Shown here one piece after another: positions 23,525 to 27,595 of a stretch of 27,595 nt of DNA. Source of the stretch: CANJDH01 sp964443245 (GTDB taxonomy: Bacteria; Pseudomonadota; Gammaproteobacteria; Burkholderiales; JAEUOS01); the NCBI GenBank assembly GCA_964443245.1, contig CAYUEG010000042.1, positions 1 to 27,595 on the forward strand, in the 5' to 3' direction. The notes beneath the pieces are model-generated. The model worked only from the letters and a program-made list of their open reading frames with translations. It was not told the origin of the DNA and did no database searches. A program made the position numbers and the translations under genes. The first letter of the stretch is position 1. Each line of letters starts with the position of its first letter.

Positions 23525-25087
23525 TCAGCGCCGCTTGCCGCCGCCCAGAATGGAACCCAGAACGCCGCGCAGAATCTCGCGGCCTACCTGAGACCCGATT
23601 GCCCGTGCAGCCGATTTGGCCATGGCCTCGCCGATGCCCTCGCGGCGCGAACCGCCGCGTGCACTGCCAGTTCCACCACCGCTCCCGCCAAAGATGCCGC
23701 CGATCTTGTCGAGCAGCCCCGGCTCTTCCGGCGCGGCACCAGAGGTGGCCGGGCTCTGGCCCGGAGAAGCGCTCCCACCAACGGTTTCCGGGCCGTTTCC
23801 CTGTCGCGTCTGGGTGCGGCCTCTGAGCACTTCATAGGCGGATTCGCGGTCGATGGCCTTTTCGTAGACGCCGGCAACAATGGATTCGCTGACCAGAGCG
23901 GTGCGCCGGGCAGAGTCGATCGGGCCGATCTGCGAGGCCGGCGGAATCACGAAGGCACGCTCGACGATCTCTGGCCGCCCCTTGGCATCCAGAAACGAGA
24001 CCAGCGCTTCCCCGACCCCGAGTTCCGTGATCGCGGTTGCCACATCCAGCTTGGGGTTGGCGCGCATGGTTTCGGCAGCGGACTTGACGGCCTTCTGGTC
24101 GCGCGGCGTGAATGCGCGCAGGGCGTGCTGCACGCGATTGCCCAACTGCGCCAGTACCGTGTCGGGCACGTCGAGCGGGTTCTGGGTGACAAAATAGACG
24201 CCCACCCCCTTGGAACGGATCAGCCGTACGACCTGTTCGATCTTCTCGAGCAAGGCCTTGGGGGCGTCGTTGAACAGCAAGTGGGCTTCGTCAAAGAAGA
24301 ACACCAGCTTGGGTTTCTCCAGATCGCCAGCTTCCGGCAAGTGTTCGAACAATTCCGACAGCATCCAGAGCAGGAATGTGGAATAGAGCTTGGGGGCGTT
24401 GAGCAACTTGTCAGCGACGAGGATGTTGACCACACCGCGGCCCTGACCGTCCGTCTGCATCAGGTCATCAATGTTGAGCATCGGCTCGCCGAAAAAGCGG
24501 TCGCCACCCTGCGAATCGATGGCCAGCAATCCACGCTGGATGGCGCCAATGGAGGCGGCAGAAATGTTGCCGTATTCGGTGGTGAACGTCGAAGCGTTCT
24601 CGCCACAGTGCTGACACATGGCCCGCAGGTCTTTGAGGTCGAGCAGCAGCAACCCCTGATCATCGGCAATCTTGAAGACCAGTTGCAGCACGCCTTCCTG
24701 GGTTTCATTCAGGTTCAGCATGCGTGCCAGCAGCAGGGGGCCCATGTCGGAAATGGTGGCGCGTACCGGATGCCCTTTTTCGCCAAATACGTCCCACAAG
24801 GTGACCGGGCAACCGCGCCATTCCGGCGCGGCAAGCTTCAGGCTCTCCAGGCGCTCCTTGACCTTGCCCGCATCGACCCCGGCGTTGGCGATGCCCGAAA
24901 GATCCCCCTTGATGTCAGCCATGAAGACCGGTACGCCAATGTCAGAGAATTGCTCCGCGAGCTTCTGCAGGGTGACGGTCTTCCCGGTTCCCGTAGCGCC
25001 TGTAATCAGTCCGTGGCGGTTGGCCAGCGCCGGTAGCAGTGCCAGTTCGGCACTGGCGTTTTTGGCAATCAAAAGCGGTTCGATCAC
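23525..25087 (-). CDS. HerA-like ATPase (DUF853 / YjgR family)
   Basis: A P-loop ATPase of the HerA/FtsK group related to E. coli YjgR, whose role is unsettled. The 520-residue product has GLITGATGTGKT (Walker A, residues about 27-37), MADIKGDLSGI, LVFFFDEAHLLF (Walker B) and VYFVTQNPLDVPD (sensor). A C-terminal Gly/Ser-rich linker follows, then the helix GREILRGVLGSILGGGKRR. GTG 25087 is supported by GGAG 8 nt upstream and by the usual N-terminus xxEPLLIAKN. The longer reading from ATG 25150 would overlap the divergent yebC start. The linker (about residues 436-470) includes copy B of the dispersed repeat. It is on the same strand as the EamA gene, 63 bp away. Confidence 0.88.
   Translation of the reverse strand: MIEPLLIAKNASAELALLPALANRHGLITGATGTGKTVTLQKLAEQFSDIGVPVFMADIKGDLSGIANAGVDAGKVKERLESLKLAAPEWRGCPVTLWDVFGEKGHPVRATISDMGPLLLARMLNLNETQEGVLQLVFKIADDQGLLLLDLKDLRAMCQHCGENASTFTTEYGNISAASIGAIQRGLLAIDSQGGDRFFGEPMLNIDDLMQTDGQGRGVVNILVADKLLNAPKLYSTFLLWMLSELFEHLPEAGDLEKPKLVFFFDEAHLLFNDAPKALLEKIEQVVRLIRSKGVGVYFVTQNPLDVPDTVLAQLGNRVQHALRAFTPRDQKAVKSAAETMRANPKLDVATAITELGVGEALVSFLDAKGRPEIVERAFVIPPASQIGPIDSARRTALVSESIVAGVYEKAIDRESAYEVLRGRTQTRQGNGPETVGGSASPGQSPATSGAAPEEPGLLDKIGGIFGGSGGGTGSARGGSRREGIGEAMAKSAARAIGSQVGREILRGVLGSILGGGKRR
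23758..23794 (-). repeat. Dispersed intragenic repeat, copy B, with perfect 8-bp inverted arms (in HerA-like gene)
   Basis: On the minus strand the 26-bp unit (23763-23788) begins GAAACCGTTGGTGGGAGC. It is flanked by GGCCCGGA and TCCGGGCC (23758-23765 and 23787-23794), a perfect 8-bp inverted repeat around a 21-nt loop. It is sense to the gene, encodes E-T-V-G-G-S-A-S within a low-complexity linker, and is in the same frame as copy A in folD. Confidence 0.8.
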
Positions 25088-25109
25088 GGGTTGTGCTCCG
25101 ATGTAACGG

Positions 25110-25115
25110 TAAAAT
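25110..25115 (+). promoter_or_regulatory. Putative -10 element of yebC
   Basis: TAAAAT matches the -10 consensus at 5 of 6 positions and lies 33 bp before the yebC ATG, in the 61-bp gap left if the divergent HerA-like gene starts at GTG 25087. The nearest -35-like hexamer (TTGTGC, 25091-25096) is too close at 13 bp, so this is tentative. Confidence 0.3.
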
Positions 25116-25148
25116 CCTTGGTTTGGCAAGTTTACGAGAAAGACGGAC

Positions 25149-25874
25149 ATGGCTGGGCATTCCAAGTGGGCGAACATTCAGCATCGCAAGGGGCGGCAGG
25201 ACGAGAAGCGCGGCAAGATATTCACGCGCCTGATCAAGGAAATCACGGTTGCTTCACGTATGGGCGGAAGCGATCCTGGCATGAACCCGCGCCTGCGGTT
25301 GGCGATTGACAAGGCCTCCGATGCCAACATGCCCAAGGACACCGTGGAGCGCGCGGTCAAGCGCGGTGCCGGCGAGCTTGATGGCGCGAACTACGAGGAA
25401 ATCCGCTATGAGGGATACGGTATCGCCGGGGCCGCGGTGATGGTCGATACGATGACCGATAACCGCACGCGCACGGTCGCCGAGGTGCGGCATGCGTTCT
25501 CGAAGTATGGCGGCAATCTTGGCACTGACGGCTCGGTTGCGTTCATGTTCAAGCACTGCGGGTTGTTCCTGTTCGCCCCCGGATTGTCTGAGGATCAGGT
25601 GATGGAAGTTGCACTTGATGCCGGTGCGGAAGATGTCATTTCCAGCGATGACGGCTCGATCGAAGTGATCTGCGCTCCGGCGGATTTTGAGGCCGTCAAG
25701 CAGAGTCTGCTGAAAGCAGGACTGAAGCCGGAACTGGCCGAGGTGACCATGAAGCCGCTCAATGCCACTGAATTGTCGGCCGAAGACTCGGTGAAGATGC
25801 AAAAGCTGCTGGACGCGCTGGAGGAATGCGACGACGTCCAGAACGTGTACACCACTGCAGTCATGTCGGACTGA
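25149..25874 (+). CDS. yebC: YebC/TACO1-family protein
   Basis: A cytosolic protein of the family variously described as a transcriptional regulator and as a translation factor relieving ribosome stalling. The 241-residue product starts with the invariant MAGHSKWANIQHRK and carries KGKIFTRLIKEI-like, RGAGELDGANYEEIRYEGYG, DNRTRTVAEVRHAFSKYGGNLG, and the C-terminal DALEECDDVQNVYTT. All three domains are complete. It is often next to ruvC in other bacteria, but here purD follows after 7 bp, so the two are probably cotranscribed. Confidence 0.96.
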   Translation: MAGHSKWANIQHRKGRQDEKRGKIFTRLIKEITVASRMGGSDPGMNPRLRLAIDKASDANMPKDTVERAVKRGAGELDGANYEEIRYEGYGIAGAAVMVDTMTDNRTRTVAEVRHAFSKYGGNLGTDGSVAFMFKHCGLFLFAPGLSEDQVMEVALDAGAEDVISSDDGSIEVICAPADFEAVKQSLLKAGLKPELAEVTMKPLNATELSAEDSVKMQKLLDALEECDDVQNVYTTAVMSD

Positions 25875-25881
25875 GCGCCAG

Positions 25882-27180
25882 ATGAAACTACTGGTAGTGG
25901 GATCGGGCGGACGAGAGCACGCTCTGGCCTGGCGACTGGCGCAATCGCCGCGCGTTCAGGTGGTCTATGTGGCACCCGGCAACGGCGGTACTGCGCTGGA
26001 GGCCAACCTTGAGAATGTACCCATCACGGATATTCATGCCTTGGCCGATTTCGCCGAGCGCGAACATGTACACCTGACCGTCATCGGGCCGGAAGCGCCG
26101 CTGGCGGCTGGCATCGTGGACGTGTTTCGCGCGCGCGGCCTGAAGGTATTCGGGCCGACCAGGGCCGCCGCGCAACTGGAGAGTTCCAAGGATTTTGCCA
26201 AGGCATTCATGAAGCGCCACGGCATTCCGACGGCGGAGTACCAGACCTTCAGCGATGCCAGGGCCGCGCACGACTATGTCTCGGCCAAAGGCGCGCCGAT
26301 CGTCATCAAGGCCGACGGGCTGGCCGCTGGCAAGGGCGTGGTGGTCGCCATGGCGCTCGACGAAGCCCACGCCGCCATCGACATGATGCTGACGGACAAC
26401 AAGATGGGGGACGCCGGGGCTCGCGTGGTGATCGAGGAGTTTCTCGCGGGTGAAGAGGCGAGCTTCATCGTCATGGTGGATGGCAGGAATGTGCTTCCCA
26501 TGGCGACCAGCCAGGACCACAAGCGGCTCAAGGATCACGACGAAGGGCCGAATACCGGCGGCATGGGCGCTTATTCACCCGCACCGGTAGTCACCCCGGC
26601 GATTCATGCGGAGGTCATGCGGCACATCATCCTGCCGACTGTCCATGGCATGGCGCAAGACGGCATTCCGTTCAGCGGCTTTCTCTACGCCGGGCTGATG
26701 ATTGATGGCAATGGCCATGCCAAGACACTTGAATTCAATTGCCGCATGGGGGATCCCGAAACCCAACCGATCATGATGCGCCTGAAGACGGATCTGCTCG
26801 ACATTTTTGAGCACGCCGTGGCAGGCACGCTGGATCAGATGGAGGCCGAGTGGGATCGACGCGTGGCTTTGGGCGTCGTCATGGCCGCCGGCAACTACCC
26901 GGATACGCCGCGCACCGGCGATGTGATTCATGGGTTGCCGGATGCGCGCGGTCTCGCAGATGCCAAGGTGTTTCATGCGGGCACCAAGGCTGATGGAGGG
27001 AATACGGTGACCGCCGGAGGTCGCGTGCTGTGTGTGACTGCCCTTGGAGAAAACGTCAGGATGGCGCAACGCCGTGCCTATGAAGCGCTGGAGCCGATCC
27101 GCTTCGAGGGCATGCAACTGCGCCGCGACATCGGGTACCGGGCATTGTCCGGTCCGGCGCGCGGCACTGGCAAGGCTTGA
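25882..27180 (+). CDS. purD: Phosphoribosylamine-glycine ligase
   Basis: The GAR synthetase of purine biosynthesis, joining glycine to phosphoribosylamine using ATP. The 432-residue protein begins MKLLVVGSGGREHALAW and has the ATP-grasp motifs: IVIKADGLAAGKGV, VVIEEFLAGEEASF, the family signature LPMATSQDHKRLKDHDEGPNTGGMGAYSP (residues about 208-236), and LEFNCRMGDPETQ for metal binding. It starts 7 bp after yebC and ends 8 bp before the stop of a convergent partial gene. purH, a common neighbour, is not in the window. Confidence 0.97.
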   Translation: MKLLVVGSGGREHALAWRLAQSPRVQVVYVAPGNGGTALEANLENVPITDIHALADFAEREHVHLTVIGPEAPLAAGIVDVFRARGLKVFGPTRAAAQLESSKDFAKAFMKRHGIPTAEYQTFSDARAAHDYVSAKGAPIVIKADGLAAGKGVVVAMALDEAHAAIDMMLTDNKMGDAGARVVIEEFLAGEEASFIVMVDGRNVLPMATSQDHKRLKDHDEGPNTGGMGAYSPAPVVTPAIHAEVMRHIILPTVHGMAQDGIPFSGFLYAGLMIDGNGHAKTLEFNCRMGDPETQPIMMRLKTDLLDIFEHAVAGTLDQMEAEWDRRVALGVVMAAGNYPDTPRTGDVIHGLPDARGLADAKVFHAGTKADGGNTVTAGGRVLCVTALGENVRMAQRRAYEALEPIRFEGMQLRRDIGYRALSGPARGTGKA

Positions 27181-27188
27181 AGCCGTTT

Positions 27189-27595
27189 CTAGCGTTTCGG
27201 CGCGAGGTCAGCCACGCGAATCTGTGGGGTACCGAAGCTTCGTGCTGCCGCTGTGTCGTGCTTGGCTTCCACGCGCACCACGCCGTCCGGGCGCGCCATC
27301 GGCGCGGTAGCCATGCGGCCGCCGGGCGATTCGGTCAGGGCCACTTCGACAACGTCGCCGACGTCCAGGGAAGTGGTGCAATCTGCCTCAACCCGTGCCA
27401 AGGTACCCTTGCGTCCGTCATTCAGGGGGGCGGCGAAACGCACGTCGGCGACCAGAATCTGTTCAGGCTTCTTGGCGTGCAAAGAGGCATCGACCAGCAG
27501 ATATCGAGAGACCTGCACGTACACGCCTTGGACCTTGCCGAGGGTGGCGGGCGCGGCCGATTGGGCGAACGCTCCCGAACTGCAGGAAAGGGCAA
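27189..27595 (-). CDS. Putative exported protein of unknown function (5' end missing)
   Basis: The minus-strand frame is open from the window edge to TAG at 27189-27191, giving 134 visible codons. The first visible residues (ALSCSSGAFAQSAAPATLG) look like the end of a signal peptide with cleavage near AFA-QSA. The true start is therefore just outside the window, and the GTG at 27524 is not the start. A lipoprotein reading through the visible Cys is possible but less convincing. The mature part is about 120 residues, beta-rich in appearance, ending AAARSFGTPQIRVADLAPKR. I recognise no domain. It is convergent with purD with an 8-bp gap and no visible terminator between them. Confidence 0.6.
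   Translation of the reverse strand, partial: ALSCSSGAFAQSAAPATLGKVQGVYVQVSRYLLVDASLHAKKPEQILVADVRFAAPLNDGRKGTLARVEADCTTSLDVGDVVEVALTESPGGRMATAPMARPDGVVRVEAKHDTAAARSFGTPQIRVADLAPKR

Overview
The window is a gene-dense, GC-rich chromosomal segment, most likely from a betaproteobacterium. The strongest reason is the gene order leuC-leuD-leuB-asd-fimV-truA-trpF-trpB-trpA-accD, a classic betaproteobacterial arrangement (Burkholderiales, Rhodocyclales and relatives). I cannot name the genus. There are no rRNA, tRNA, CRISPR, phage or IS genes.

Layout. (1) 1-2235, minus strand: the 5' part of folD and, upstream of it, an FGGY-type gluconokinase. (2) 2291-2980, plus: rpe, divergent from the kinase. 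(3) 3001-3303, minus: a 100-residue protein I do not recognise. (4) 3579-6560, plus: a tight three-gene operon encoding an EctD/PhyH-like Fe(II)/2-oxoglutarate dioxygenase, a homoserine-dehydrogenase-like/DXR-II-like (DRL) oxidoreductase with a SAF domain, and a type II HAD hydrolase. I cannot assign this set to a known pathway. (5) 6707-18808, plus: the amino-acid block, with leucine biosynthesis (leuCDB), aspartate-semialdehyde dehydrogenase, the polar/pilus protein FimV, tRNA pseudouridine synthase, tryptophan biosynthesis (trpFBA) and acetyl-CoA carboxylase beta. A strong intrinsic terminator lies between fimV and truA. The block is followed by a small ORF with no clear start codon, where folC often sits in relatives. 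(6) 19086-22509, minus: a sugar-acid cassette with a KDGal kinase, a KDG kinase, a KDPG/KDPGal aldolase and an SDR lacking its catalytic Tyr and Lys. An EamA exporter and a HerA-like ATPase lie upstream on the same strand. (7) 25149-27180, plus: yebC and purD, then the 3' part of a putative exported protein on the minus strand.

Metabolic theme. Gluconokinase makes 6-phosphogluconate, rpe belongs to the pentose phosphate pathway, and the minus-strand cassette phosphorylates and cleaves 2-keto-3-deoxy sugar acids to pyruvate and glyceraldehyde-3-phosphate. The window therefore carries parts of an Entner-Doudoroff-type sugar-acid route around housekeeping genes.

Two observations stand out. First, a roughly 26-bp dispersed repeat with the invariant core TTGGTGGGAGC occurs four times, always inside coding regions (folD, gluconokinase, HAD hydrolase, HerA-like ATPase), on both strands and in different reading frames. 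In two copies it is flanked by inverted arms. Second, the dioxygenase/DRL-like/HAD operon looks like an uncharacterised small-molecule pathway.
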